From Heyndrickxia coagulans 36D1 (GTDB lineage Bacteria; Bacillota; Bacilli; Bacillales; Bacillaceae_C), in contig NC_016023.1 of the NCBI RefSeq assembly GCF_000169195.2, positions 2,914,001 to 2,978,000 on the forward strand: a stretch of DNA of 64,000 nucleotides. The letters run 5' to 3'. Below the pieces are notes generated by a model. That model worked only from the letters and a program-made list of their open reading frames with translations. It did not search any database and was not told the DNA's origin. Positions 8,908-19,003 of this stretch are shown one piece after another. The position numbers were made by a program, and so were the translations under genes. Position 1 is the first letter of the stretch. Each line of letters starts with the position of its first letter.

Positions 8908-9888
8908 GTGTGTTTTTCGTTTTTTGATCGCGCAAACCGTTTCCTTGGCAAAATGATGCCGGTTTTTATCCCGGGAAGCTTGATCATCGGGATGGTGCTC
9001 GGGCACCGGTTGACGGGCCTTTTATTTTTAGTGCCGTGGCTGTTTGCTTTTATGACTTTTACAGGGAGCATCGGCTCAACCTTTAAGCAGCTCGGGGCGG
9101 TTGTTCGCCATCCGTTTCCGGTTTTGCTTGCTTTAGGGGTGCTACACCTTTTTATGCCCTTGTTTGCGTACGGAACGGGGCATTTGCTCTTTCCCGGGCA
9201 CCCGCTGACGACAACCGGGTTTTTGCTTTCGGCCGCCATTCCGACAGGTGTGACAAGCTTTGTATGGGTCATGATGCAAAAAGGGAATATCCCGCTTGTT
9301 TTAACGGTCATTTTGATAGATACCCTGCTTTCGCCGGTTGTTGTGCCGCTTACTTTGCTCTTGTTTGTCGGTAAGAATGTACATATTGAGGTTTGGCCGC
9401 TCATGCAAGATCTTTTTACGATGATCGTCATCCCGTCTTTGCTCGGCATCCTGTTCAGCCAGTTTACACAGCTCGAAACCCAGCGGAAGGCTTCTTCAGT
9501 ACTTTCTCCGTTTTCCAAAATCGGCATGTTTCTTGTCGTCATGATCAACGGCGGGGTCGTATCGCCGTACCTCAGGGGAATGGATGCCCATGTGCTGTTT
9601 ATTATCCTGACTGTGCTGTTCATTTCGGCTTGCGGCTATTTATTAAGCTGGCTGATCGGCGCTTTGTTCCATCTTGACCGCGGCATGATCGTGACCTTAA
9701 CATACAGCGGCGGCATGCGCAATATCAGTGCCGGATCTGTCATCGCAGTCACCTTTTTCCCGGCCCAGGTTGTGCTGCCGGTCATCTCCGGCATGCTTTT
9801 TCAGCAGGTGCTGGCCTCTTTTTTCGGAACATTGCTTTCGAGCGTATACAGGGATAAAAAAACGGAAAAGCCGGCGGCAAGCAGCTGA
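8908..9888 (+). CDS. Bile acid:sodium symporter (BASS)-family transporter
   Basis: A polytopic membrane protein of 326 residues with about nine to ten hydrophobic segments. BASS-type features include an inverted-repeat layout, the stretch SAAIPTGVTSFVWVMMQKGN in the first half and the crossover-like YSGGMRNISAGSVIAVTFFP in the second. The GTG start is chosen because AGAAGGA lies 7 bases upstream; longer upstream reading would overlap 6S RNA. Family members move organic anions, keto acids or other metabolites with sodium. Substrate unknown. It is an addition relative to the B. subtilis order, where tcdA follows 6S RNA directly. Confidence 0.82.
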   Translation: MCFSFFDRANRFLGKMMPVFIPGSLIIGMVLGHRLTGLLFLVPWLFAFMTFTGSIGSTFKQLGAVVRHPFPVLLALGVLHLFMPLFAYGTGHLLFPGHPLTTTGFLLSAAIPTGVTSFVWVMMQKGNIPLVLTVILIDTLLSPVVVPLTLLLFVGKNVHIEVWPLMQDLFTMIVIPSLLGILFSQFTQLETQRKASSVLSPFSKIGMFLVVMINGGVVSPYLRGMDAHVLFIILTVLFISACGYLLSWLIGALFHLDRGMIVTLTYSGGMRNISAGSVIAVTFFPAQVVLPVISGMLFQQVLASFFGTLLSSVYRDKKTEKPAASS

Positions 9889-9946
9889 ACATAAAGGTTT
9901 GCTTTCCGGGCCGTTTTTGGATAATCTAGGAAAGAAATGAGTATGT

Positions 9947-10729
9947 TTGGAGATGAGGAAATTGCTGCATCAGTTTTCACGGAATGAATTGGCAATCGGG
10001 CAGGAAGGGCTGCAAAAGCTGAAAAACAGCACCGTTGCTATTCTCGGTGTCGGCGGCGTGGGTTCGTTTGCGGTTGAAGCTTTGGCTCGGTCGGCAATCG
10101 GAAGGTTAATCCTTGTTGACAAAGATGATGTTGACATTACAAATATTAACCGCCAGATTCCGGCGCTGCTTTCCACCGTTGGGCAGGCGAAAGCCGATTT
10201 GATGAAAAAACGGATTGCCGATATCAATCCGGATTGTGACGTGATTTCTTTAAAAATGTTCTATACGGAAGAAACGGCTGAACAGTTTTTCTCTTATAAG
10301 CCGGACTATGTGGTGGATGCAAGTGATACGATTATTTACAAAGTGCATGTAATGAAAGAATGCCTGAAACGGAAGATCAAAATGATATCCAGCATGGGGG
10401 CGGCCAATAAAATGGACCCGACACGCCTCCGCATCGCAGACATTTCCGAAACGCACACCGATCCGATTGCCCGCGTTGTGCGCCTGAAGCTGCGAAAAGA
10501 AGGCATCAAAAAAGGCATTCCGGTCGTGTTTTCCGACGAAAGCCCGATCGTCATCCGCGAAGATGTCCGCAAAGTGGTCGGAAATGATGAAGCCGAAATC
10601 CGTAAAGCACAAATGCCACCTTCATCCAATGCGTTTGTTCCGTCAACCGCAGGGCTGTTTATGGCGAGTTTCGTTGTCCGTGACATTTTGAAAGACATCC
10701 CGGTAAAAAGGGTAAAAGATGAACATTGA
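9947..10729 (+). CDS. tcdA: tRNA threonylcarbamoyladenosine dehydratase
   Basis: A 260-residue E1-like protein (YrvM). An N-terminal LHQFSRNELAIGQEG leads into the ATP-binding motif GVGGVGSFAVEALARS (about residues 34-50), the DVDITNINRQ signature and the DASD acidic site. It uses ATP to cyclise t6A37 of ANN-decoding tRNAs to ct6A. The start is uncertain: TTG 9947, ATG 9953 and TTG 9962 are all possible, and none has ideal ribosome-site spacing. It converges on rarA through a shared terminator. Confidence 0.93.
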   Translation: MEMRKLLHQFSRNELAIGQEGLQKLKNSTVAILGVGGVGSFAVEALARSAIGRLILVDKDDVDITNINRQIPALLSTVGQAKADLMKKRIADINPDCDVISLKMFYTEETAEQFFSYKPDYVVDASDTIIYKVHVMKECLKRKIKMISSMGAANKMDPTRLRIADISETHTDPIARVVRLKLRKEGIKKGIPVVFSDESPIVIREDVRKVVGNDEAEIRKAQMPPSSNAFVPSTAGLFMASFVVRDILKDIPVKRVKDEH

Positions 10730-10730
10730 A

Positions 10731-10763
10731 AAAAAGAAAGCATCACGGATGCTTTCTTTTTTT
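10731..10763. terminator. Bidirectional terminator between tcdA and rarA
   Basis: A perfect AAAGAAAGCATC / GATGCTTTCTTT stem with an A-run on one side and a T-run on the other serves both converging genes. Confidence 0.9.
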
Positions 10764-12039
10764 ACGGCTTATGGTTCTGCTCCATTTTTTCATACACTTG
10801 GGCAAGCGCCCGTTCAAATTTGCCCGTTTTTTTCGGGTCATAATAACGGGCATATTTGAGGGTGTCCGGAAGATATTGCTGTTTGACCCAGCCATTTTCA
10901 AAGTCATGCGGGTATTTGTAACCGATGCCCCGTCCCAGCTGTTTTGCGCTTTTATAATGGGCGTCTTTCAGATGGGCGGGCACTTCGCCGCTTTTTCCGG
11001 CACGGATATCAGAAAGGGCGGCATCAATCGCCATGATCGCGGAATTTGATTTCGGCGACAGGCATAATTCGATGACCGCAGCTGCAAGCGGGATGCGCGC
11101 TTCCGGAAACCCGAGCCTTTCTGCCGCTTCGATGGCGGCAAGGGTGCGCGCGCCGGCCTGCGGGCTTGCAAGGCCGATGTCTTCGTAAGCAATCACAAGG
11201 AGTCTGCGCGCAATGCTCGGCAAGTCCCCGGCTTCGATCAGCCGGCCCAAATAATGGAGGGCGGCATTGGCATCGCTGCCGCGGATCGATTTTTGAAAAG
11301 CGCTCAGCACATCGTAGTGCGCGTCGCCGTCCTTATCATGGGCAAGGCTTTTTTTCTGCAGGCATTCTTCGGCAATGGCAAGCGTAATGTGGATCACGCC
11401 GTCATCATCAGGTTCGCTTGAAATCACGGCCAGCTCCAGCGCATTTAACGCGCTACGCACATCGCCGTTCGATCCTTGCGCAAAATGGTTGAAAGCCGCT
11501 TCCTCTATTTTCACTTTGTATTTGCCAAGGCCCCTGTCCGCATCATCAAGGGCACGGGTAAGCGCCGTCTTGATCTCATCAAGCGATAATGGGAAAAGCT
11601 CAAAAATCTGGCAGCGGCTCCGGATCGCCGGGTTAATGGCATGGTACGGGTTGCTCGTTGTGGCCCCGATCAGGACGATCATGCCGGACTCAAGATACGG
11701 CAGCAAAAAATCCTGTTTTGCTTTGTCGAGCCGGTGGACTTCATCGAGAAGCAAAATGACTTTTCCGCTCATTTTTGCTTCGGCGGCGACAATCTCCATA
11801 TCCTTTTTATTGTTCGTCACGGCATTTAACGTACGGAATGCATATTTGGTGCTTCCCGCAATCGCGCTGGCAATCGACGTTTTCCCAACGCCCGGCGGCC
11901 CGTACAAAATCATGGAAGAAAGCTGGCGTGCTTTGACCATCCGGTATATGATTTTATTTTTGCCGACGAGATGCTCCTGTCCGATCACTTCATCAATCGT
12001 GCGCGGCCGCATCCGGTAGGCAAGCGGTTCGTCTTTCAT
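10762..12039 (-). CDS. rarA: Replication-associated recombination protein A (AAA+ ATPase)
   Basis: A 425-residue RarA/MgsA (YrvN) protein, clamp-loader-like, acting at stalled forks. The N-terminal LAYRMRPRTIDEVIGQEHLVG is diagnostic. Walker A is GPPGVGKTS (near 47-55), Walker B is LLLDEVHRL (near 97-105) and sensor 1 is IGATTSNP. The C-terminal tetramerisation region (FQKSIRGSDANAALHYL through YKYPHDFENGWVKQQYLP) is complete. Convergent with tcdA, as in B. subtilis. Confidence 0.96.
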   Translation of the reverse strand: MKDEPLAYRMRPRTIDEVIGQEHLVGKNKIIYRMVKARQLSSMILYGPPGVGKTSIASAIAGSTKYAFRTLNAVTNNKKDMEIVAAEAKMSGKVILLLDEVHRLDKAKQDFLLPYLESGMIVLIGATTSNPYHAINPAIRSRCQIFELFPLSLDEIKTALTRALDDADRGLGKYKVKIEEAAFNHFAQGSNGDVRSALNALELAVISSEPDDDGVIHITLAIAEECLQKKSLAHDKDGDAHYDVLSAFQKSIRGSDANAALHYLGRLIEAGDLPSIARRLLVIAYEDIGLASPQAGARTLAAIEAAERLGFPEARIPLAAAVIELCLSPKSNSAIMAIDAALSDIRAGKSGEVPAHLKDAHYKSAKQLGRGIGYKYPHDFENGWVKQQYLPDTLKYARYYDPKKTGKFERALAQVYEKMEQNHKP

Positions 12040-12196
12040 TTTAATCGCTCCAAACCTGTTTTCGTATCCTTATCTTAACAGATTTCACGGGCATGCGGGA
12101 AGCAATCAGGTTTTTCGGGCGTAGGCTTAAAAGGAATAGCATTGATGGGGGCTTTTTGTATTTTTCAGTTTTCCCGGCTGTACATTGTTGCTTTTT

Positions 12197-12205
12197 TGAT
12201 ATAAT
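12197..12205 (+). promoter_or_regulatory. Extended -10 promoter upstream of the SDR gene
   Basis: TGATATAAT gives an extended -10 (TGN plus TATAAT at 12200-12205). No convincing -35 was seen. It lies about 100 bases upstream of the SDR start. Confidence 0.5.
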
Positions 12206-12306
12206 GATTGTAGGCTAGGAAAATGGGCGCCATAAACGGCTGCGGAAAAAAATGAGATCCGGCTGTGCATGGTTTTTGTATGATTTGACATAGGAAGGTG
12301 AACGCG

Positions 12307-13050
12307 GTGAGACTGAAAAATAAAGTTGCCGTCATTACAGGCGGCGCTTCCGGAATCGGGGAAGCGACGGCCTGGCTTTTTGCGAACGAGGGTGCGAAAG
12401 TCGTCATCGGGGATGTGGCGGAATCCAAGATGGAAATTGCCGACAAAATCAAAGAAACCGGTGGGGAAGCGCTTTTTGTTCATTGTGATGTTTCCGATTA
12501 TTACAGTGTCAGGCATTTAATGGAGAAGGCGACGGATACTTACGGGAAGCTTGACATTCTGGTTGCGTGTGCCGGGATTCCGGAAAAGCACGGGCCTGTT
12601 CATGAACTCGACCAGGACTACTGGCAAAAAGTATTGGACATTAACTTAACCGGTGTCATGCTTTCCAATAAATATGCGATCCCGTACATGCTGAAAAACG
12701 GAAAAGGCGCGATTGTCAACATGGGCTCTTTTATGGCCCACGTCGGGATTACCAACAGTGCGGCCTATTCCGCCGCCAAAGCTGCGGTTGTGAATTTGAC
12801 GCGGGCGGAAGCTGTTACGTATGCCAAACAGGGCATCCGCGTCAACAGCGTTTCTCCGGGTACAACAGAATCGCCGGCACTGAAATATTTCACAAAAGAA
12901 CAAATTCAGGAAACCATTGACCACAATCCGATGAAAAGACTTGGCAAGCCGGAAGAAGTGGCGAAAGCCGTTTTGTTCCTTGTAAGCGATGACGCATCGT
13001 TTATTACCGGCACGGATCTCCATGTGGACGGGGGTTATACGGCACAATAA
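12307..13050 (+). CDS. SDR-family oxidoreductase (short-chain dehydrogenase)
   Basis: A 247-residue classical SDR: the cofactor motif TGGASGIG lies near residues 12-19, followed by DVSD, then CAGIPEKHG, and the catalytic Ser (GSFMAHVGITNSAAYSAAK) with YSAAK Tyr and Lys. It ends with the usual FLVSDDASFITGTDLHVDGG tail. NAD(P)-dependent oxidation or reduction of an unidentified alcohol or ketone is expected. The GTG at 12307 is preferred because AGGAAGG ends at 12298, overlapping the earlier GTG. It is inserted between rarA and cymR relative to B. subtilis and has its own promoter and terminator. Confidence 0.9.
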   Translation: MRLKNKVAVITGGASGIGEATAWLFANEGAKVVIGDVAESKMEIADKIKETGGEALFVHCDVSDYYSVRHLMEKATDTYGKLDILVACAGIPEKHGPVHELDQDYWQKVLDINLTGVMLSNKYAIPYMLKNGKGAIVNMGSFMAHVGITNSAAYSAAKAAVVNLTRAEAVTYAKQGIRVNSVSPGTTESPALKYFTKEQIQETIDHNPMKRLGKPEEVAKAVLFLVSDDASFITGTDLHVDGGYTAQ

Positions 13051-13087
13051 AAAACACCATCCGGGGAAAACCGGATGGTGTTTTTTC
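13049..13087 (+). terminator. Terminator of the SDR gene
   Basis: A long AAAACACCATCCGG / CCGGATGGTGTTTT stem with a T-run, directly after the stop. Confidence 0.9.
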
Positions 13088-13342
13088 GGATGAAGTTGGT
13101 TTTTTGAAAGAACCAGGCCCCCCTTCAAATTGTCTTAATCCATAATGATTGTCGCCTGATGGCATTTATCAGAAAGGCAAAATGTCGGGACCCATGAACT
13201 TGGACATGCTTTAGGCTTGAAACATCATACGAGCAGTGACATGATGTATAAATACGAAACAGCCAGAATAACATTAAACGCTAATGAAAGCGCATTACAC
13301 TTTGTCGGCTAAAAGAACCTAAAATCAAAGGAGTGATTCAGA

Positions 13343-14011
13343 ATGAGTTTTTCACAGAAAAAAACATTGCTTCCATTGGTGGTCGTTCTGGTATTGATTG
13401 CTGCAATGGCGATAGGGGCTTGCTCTCATCATTCTGCAACCAATAAAACGAGCAAACATCCTAAAAAAGTGCAGATGGACGGTACTTTTTCAATTAATAG
13501 GGATCATCCTGAAGAAACTGTCGGGGACGCCGATTATGTATTTTTAGCACGCGTTGAGGAGAAAACAGGTACGGCATATAAAAATACAACACAAATTGAA
13601 ACAGAAGAGGGTACGAAGGAAATTTCCACACCCTATACCAATTACAAAATAACAGTATTGGAAAATATGAAAGGTGAACTAGAGACTGACAAACCGATTC
13701 CTCTTCAAAAAGCTGGCGGCATTTCGAAAGATGGGAGTTCAATCGTAACATTTGATGATGATGTGCTTCCTGAAGTTGGCCAATCTTATGTATTTTTAGC
13801 ATATGCATAAGATGATGGTTCTTTACTTGTTTCAGGCCCCAACTCAAATACAGAGGTTTCAGGAATTGACGATACGGACACAAGTGACACAATCGAATCC
13901 TCTTCTGTTAATCATTCTTCCGTCATGAAAGCGCATAAAAATGCATTGAAACACCAAGTCAAGTCAGATAGAAAACGAAGTATTTCCAAATATGACAAAA
14001 CCAAAGATTAA
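13343..14011 (+). pseudogene. Lipoprotein gene interrupted by an in-frame TAA
   Basis: The first 155 codons encode a signal peptide with a lipobox-like AIGACS (Cys near residue 28) and a soluble domain (DADYVFLARVEEKTGT, FDDDVLPEVGQSYVFLAYA). A TAA at 13808-13810 is followed in the same frame by 66 more sense codons (DDGSLLVSGPNSNTEVSG... to a Lys-rich end) before TAA 14009. The continuation fits a single domain, so one base change (for example CAA to TAA) probably inactivated or shortened the gene. A good ribosome site (AAAGGAG) precedes ATG. Base composition is more AT-rich than flanking housekeeping genes. Function unknown. Confidence 0.75.
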
Positions 14012-14088
14012 AAGATGATTTTATTATGGAACTTGTGAAAAAAACGCAAAAATTCGCCTTAATCGAACATAGCAAAACACCCTCTATA

Positions 14089-14117
14089 GCCTCTTATGAA
14101 TTAAAGGGGGCTTTTTC
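14089..14117 (+). terminator. Probable terminator after the broken lipoprotein gene
   Basis: GCCTCTT pairs with AAGGGGGC (with G-T pairs), followed by TTTTT. Confidence 0.6.
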
Positions 14118-14274
14118 CTGTTTTCAATGATGTTTTTCAAGTTAAAGCAGCATTCACACGCCGCGTATGTGTAAAATTTTACTCGAAGGGGCAAATGAGT
14201 GGAAAAAAATGGGAAGACGCTCTATCATCTAATTGTACACTTCAAGATGAACATCTAGAGAGAGAGGTCTTCCC

Positions 14275-15690
14275 ATGGATATTATATCAATAATTGCTGG
14301 ATTATTAAAGGATACAAAGAGTCTTATCGAATTTGAAGAACAGCTTAAACTTCTGATGCAGAAGGCTTTTACACAATGGGTTGGGGAAATATTTGAAGAG
14401 TTAGATAAAACAATTAAACAGGAGAAGTTAGAGGAGGGCTGGGTGTACTGCCGGAGTGATAACAGAAACATTCAGTTTCTATTTGGAAGTGTGACCTTTA
14501 AACGCTCATTAATGCATGACAAGAGAGGAAATTCCCATTATCCTCTGGATGAATGGTTAGGGCTGGTACCACACCAACGATACAGCCCGTTAGTGGAATT
14601 AAAGGTGGCAGAGTTGGCAAGTGAGAACACCTATCGGGAAGTAGCTGATATTTTAAAAGAGTGGACAGCAGTGAGTCTTAGTCACACAACTGTAGGGAAC
14701 ATGGTAAAACACGTAGGGAAAACTCAGGCGGAAGCCGATAAGGCACTTGTAGAAGAGCTAGAAATAGCTGTTTCCCTGCCTGAGGGGAAGAAGGTAGACT
14801 ACCTGTTTTCTGAAGCAGATGGTGTATTCGTTCGGGGACTAAAAAAGAAACAGAGTATGGAAGTCCACCACGCCATTCTCTATGAGGGATGGGAAACCAA
14901 TGGTAAAAGGGTCTCCCTGCGTCAGCCCACAGTCATCATGACGACGGAAGACATTCAGACATTTTGGGATGAAGTCCAAGCCACAGCTGCCAACACCTAC
15001 TCCCTCGAAAAAACGCATGTCATTACAAACAGTGATGGAGGTGCTGGGTACACAGCTGAACGGTTTCAAACAGCATTCTCACAGTCGGAATTTCCGGTGC
15101 TCAACCAGCTGGATACCTACCACGTTGCACAAGCCATCATAAGGACATTTGGGGGCGGAAAGAGCGAGATCAAGGAGCAAATTAGAAAAGCGATTAGAAC
15201 GCATGACCTGGACCAATTCACGTTATATTTGGATACGCACGAAAGCACCTTGACGGATAAAAAGGCCCTCAAGAAAATCAAGGAATTCCGTTCGTATATC
15301 TTGAAAAACTGGGACCGCATTTTTGACTGGAGAGACAGGGTGAAAAACGTGCCGGAAGGTGCGAGAGGCCTAGGAGCGATGGAATCGAATCAAAGGCATA
15401 TCTCCTTCAGGATGAAAAAAAGGGGCATGCATTGGAGTGAACTTGGCGCAGAAGCCATGGTGAAAATCAAACAAGGCATACTCAATGGGACATTGAGAGA
15501 AGCCTATCTGAAACACCGTTCAAGAAGCGAGAGAAAGCAACGGAACTTGAAACAATTCATCAGGATGTCTCAACTACTCAAGCAGCCTGTACGCCCGTCA
15601 GTGGGCGTAAAGCACGGATCAGTTGCCCTGCATTCAAGCAGTTCATCGGCAATGGGACATTTAAGCAAAATATTAGAGCTTTCGTTTTAA
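14275..15690 (+). CDS. ISLre2-family (UPF0236) transposase
   Basis: A 471-residue protein typical in length for the family. Recognisable parts include an N-terminal helical region, EGWVYCRSDNRNIQFLFGSV, the SENTYREVADIL segment, the putative catalytic acidic stretches DYLFSEADGVFVR and VITNSDGGAGY, and the C-terminal ESNQRHISFRMKKRGMHWS. The ORF is unbroken and has ATG after an AGAGAGAGG site, so the element may be active. A palindromic repeat begins about 25 bases after its stop. Confidence 0.88.
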   Translation: MDIISIIAGLLKDTKSLIEFEEQLKLLMQKAFTQWVGEIFEELDKTIKQEKLEEGWVYCRSDNRNIQFLFGSVTFKRSLMHDKRGNSHYPLDEWLGLVPHQRYSPLVELKVAELASENTYREVADILKEWTAVSLSHTTVGNMVKHVGKTQAEADKALVEELEIAVSLPEGKKVDYLFSEADGVFVRGLKKKQSMEVHHAILYEGWETNGKRVSLRQPTVIMTTEDIQTFWDEVQATAANTYSLEKTHVITNSDGGAGYTAERFQTAFSQSEFPVLNQLDTYHVAQAIIRTFGGGKSEIKEQIRKAIRTHDLDQFTLYLDTHESTLTDKKALKKIKEFRSYILKNWDRIFDWRDRVKNVPEGARGLGAMESNQRHISFRMKKRGMHWSELGAEAMVKIKQGILNGTLREAYLKHRSRSERKQRNLKQFIRMSQLLKQPVRPSVGVKHGSVALHSSSSSAMGHLSKILELSF

Positions 15691-15713
15691 GCCTGGCTCA
15701 GTGGGGACTGATC

Positions 15714-15840
15714 GTTGAGGCGCGCGAAATTTACGAGACTCCTGCGGGAAAAGCGAGCCAGGAAAGACCCCGCAGCGAGGTACGAGCGAGGAGGCTCGCC
15801 GGCCGCCCGCGGAAAGCGAGTGAATTTCGCGCGCCTCAAC
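15714..15840. repeat. Palindromic intergenic repeat with perfect 18-bp arms
   Basis: GTTGAGGCGCGCGAAATT (15714-15731) is repeated exactly in inverse at 15823-15840. The interior holds smaller GC-rich inverted parts (CTCCTGCGGGAAA, GACCCCGCAGCGAGG, CCCGCGGAAAGCGAG) like those in dispersed palindromic repeats of Bacillaceae. ATC flanks both sides. It lies inside the IS, between transposase and right end, which suggests either cargo of the IS or a nested insertion. Confidence 0.75.
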
Positions 15841-16023
15841 ATCCCCGTTATCCATCTTTATACGGAAATATTACATCTTTTCCGAAAATTACACCGAGCA
15901 AGTAAAGCACGGTAGCCGAAAGTGTACAAAAAGAGTGTCTTGGAATACCCGATATTTAAACCTTGTCGAGAAAAACTTGACACATACACACGCCGCTCTT
16001 GTTTCGCATTAAGCCGATAAATA

Positions 16024-16032
16024 TGCTATAAT
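16024..16032 (+). promoter_or_regulatory. cymR promoter (extended -10)
   Basis: TGCTATAAT gives a perfect TATAAT (16027-16032) with a TGN extension. Possible -35 elements upstream (TTGACA 15977-15982, TTGTTT 15999-16004) are not at ideal spacing. The transcript would have a leader of about 120 bases. Confidence 0.65.
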
Positions 16033-16156
16033 ATGTTAAGTTTGGGACCAGTCTGTTCGTTCATTTATATGAATGGGCTTATTTTTTTACGCGCTCATCT
16101 GCCGTTTTTGGCTTAACAATTTTTTTTCGGGAATAATCGGAAAGAGGTGGAATGAA

Positions 16157-16576
16157 ATGAAAATCTCAACGAAGGGCCGCTATGGGCTGACCATTATGAT
16201 TGAACTGGCAAAGCGGTACGGCATGGGGCCGACTTCCCTGAAATCCATTGCCCAGAGCCAGAATTTGTCTGAACATTATCTGGAGCAGCTGATTTCTCCG
16301 CTCCGTAATGCCGGGTTTGTCAAAAGCATCCGCGGCGCTTACGGCGGCTATGTTTTAACGCGAAAACCTTCGCAAATCACAGCCGGTGATGTGATCCGTG
16401 TGCTGGAGGGACCGATTACACCGGTAGAGGGCATTGAAGACGAAGAACCGGTGAAACGCCAGCTCTGGATCCGGATCCGGGACGCGGTCAAGGACGTTCT
16501 TGACAGCACAACCATTGAAGATCTGGCCAAATACCGGGAAGATACAGAACCGGATGCCTACATGTATTATATCTAA
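16157..16576 (+). CDS. cymR: Rrf2-family regulator of cysteine metabolism CymR
   Basis: A 139-residue Rrf2 protein: MKISTKGRYGLTIMIELA and the winged helix (SLKSIAQSQNLSEHYLEQL...GYVLTRKP) cover residues 1-80. The IscR-type cluster cysteines are absent, as in CymR. In B. subtilis CymR represses sulfur uptake and cysteine genes and is modulated by CysK. ATG 16157 is chosen since AAAGAGGTGG lies 8 bases upstream and family proteins start MKIS. It sits directly before iscS, as in B. subtilis. Confidence 0.93.
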   Translation: MKISTKGRYGLTIMIELAKRYGMGPTSLKSIAQSQNLSEHYLEQLISPLRNAGFVKSIRGAYGGYVLTRKPSQITAGDVIRVLEGPITPVEGIEDEEPVKRQLWIRIRDAVKDVLDSTTIEDLAKYREDTEPDAYMYYI

Positions 16577-16592
16577 TTAAGAGGTGCGAAAA

Positions 16593-17738
16593 GTGGAAAA
16601 AATTTATTTGGACCATGCGGCCACTTCCCCTGTTCTTCCGCAAGTTGCAGAAAAAATGATGCAAGTGCTTACCGGCCATTTCGGGAATCCGTCGAGCATT
16701 CATGCATTCGGCAGGGAAGCGCGCCGCATTTTGGACGAAGCGCGCCAGGTGATTGCAGACAGCATCGGCGCACAGTTTAATGAAATCATTTTTACAAGCG
16801 GCGGAACCGAAGCGGATAATTACGCGATTCTCGGTACGGCAGAAGCAGCCGCTGAAAAGGGAAAACATATTATTTCCACGGCAATCGAACATCATGCCGT
16901 TTTGCATCCGCTGGAATACCTGGAAACAAAAGGGTATGACGTCACGTATTTGCAGCCGGATGAAACAGGGCGGATTAAGGCGGAAGACGTGCAAAAAGCG
17001 CTCCGAGATGATACCATTCTTGTCAGCGTGATGTATGGAAATAATGAAGTCGGAACGATCCAGCCAATCGCCGAAATCGGTGAGCTGCTGAAAAACCATC
17101 CGGCCGTTTTTCATACGGACGCCGTCCAGGCTTACGGAAATGAGAAGATCGACGTAAATGCCCTGAACGTGGACATGCTTTCCGTTTCGGCCCATAAAAT
17201 CGGCGGGCCAAAAGGGATCGGATTTTTATACGTTCGGAACGGAACAAAATTGAAAAACCGCAACTTCGGCGGCGCCCAGGAATTAAAACGCCGCCCCGGG
17301 ACGGAAAATACGGCGTCCATTGCCGGTTTTGCCGAGGCCGTCAAATGGGCGCAGCAGGCGCTTGTGGATAAACCAAAGCAATACAGCGCTTTTAAACAAA
17401 GATTTATGGAAATTTTAAAGCAGGAAAAGGTGGAATTTCAGCTGAACGGCAACGCGGAGGCGGCCCTTCCGCATGTGCTCAACTTAAGTTTTCCGAAAAC
17501 GGATGTGGAATCGATGCTTGTCAATCTGGATCTTGCCGGGATTGCGGCCTCGAGCGGTTCTGCCTGCACAGCCGGGTCGATTGAGCCTTCCCATGTCCTT
17601 GTTGCCATGTTCGGGCGCGATTCGGAACGGCTCCGTACCTCCATCCGTTTCAGTTTCGGGATTGCCAATACGATGGAGCAAGTGGAAGCAGCCGCCCGTA
17701 AAACGGCAGAAATCGTCCGCAAGTTCCAGCAACAATAG
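16593..17738 (+). CDS. iscS: Cysteine desulfurase (IscS/NifS family; YrvO)
   Basis: A 381-residue PLP enzyme taking sulfur from cysteine as a persulfide. Seen: IYLDHAATSP at the N-terminus, TSGGTEADN, the PLP lysine in SVSAHKIGGPKG (near residue 200) and the mobile Cys in SSGSACTAGS (near 325). Start GTG 16593 is chosen because AAGAGGTG lies 7 bases upstream; GTG 16584 would overlap that site. It stands between cymR and mnmA, so it likely feeds sulfur to MnmA for tRNA 2-thiouridine, as YrvO does in B. subtilis. Confidence 0.95.
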   Translation: MEKIYLDHAATSPVLPQVAEKMMQVLTGHFGNPSSIHAFGREARRILDEARQVIADSIGAQFNEIIFTSGGTEADNYAILGTAEAAAEKGKHIISTAIEHHAVLHPLEYLETKGYDVTYLQPDETGRIKAEDVQKALRDDTILVSVMYGNNEVGTIQPIAEIGELLKNHPAVFHTDAVQAYGNEKIDVNALNVDMLSVSAHKIGGPKGIGFLYVRNGTKLKNRNFGGAQELKRRPGTENTASIAGFAEAVKWAQQALVDKPKQYSAFKQRFMEILKQEKVEFQLNGNAEAALPHVLNLSFPKTDVESMLVNLDLAGIAASSGSACTAGSIEPSHVLVAMFGRDSERLRTSIRFSFGIANTMEQVEAAARKTAEIVRKFQQQ

Positions 17739-18869
<1,131 letters not shown>

Positions 18870-18877
18870 TCTTACAG

Positions 18878-18914
18878 GAGCCATGCACACAATTGTGGGC
18901 ATGGCTCTATTTAT
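18878..18914 (+). terminator. Terminator of the cymR-iscS-mnmA operon
   Basis: GAGCCATGC pairs with GCATGGCTC around an inner CACACAATTGTGGG loop-stem; the T-tract is short and interrupted. Confidence 0.7.
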
Positions 18915-19003
18915 GGACAAAACAGTGAAATGTTGACCAGGGGAAACGTGATCGCCGGAAACAAGGAAACGGGGAAGCTCGCCATGATCGCAGTACAGGT
19001 TTT

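Larger units (their letters stand above)
14211..15943 (+). mobile_element. ISLre2-type insertion sequence
   Basis: The element contains one transposase gene and ends with related inverted sequences: GAAGACGCTCT...TTGTACACTT at the left and, on the opposite strand at the right, CAAGACACTCT...TTGTACACTT. The left end carries about seven extra bases between the two conserved blocks. No convincing target duplication was found, so the boundaries are estimates. It sits between the broken lipoprotein gene and cymR and leaves the cymR promoter intact. Confidence 0.6.

Noticed and set aside
15714-15915. Plus-strand ORF through the palindromic repeat
   Set aside because: It is made of the repeat itself; the Arg-rich translation reflects GC palindromes rather than a gene.
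14200-15950. Target-site duplication of the ISLre2 element
   Set aside because: No matching short direct repeat was found next to the estimated ends.
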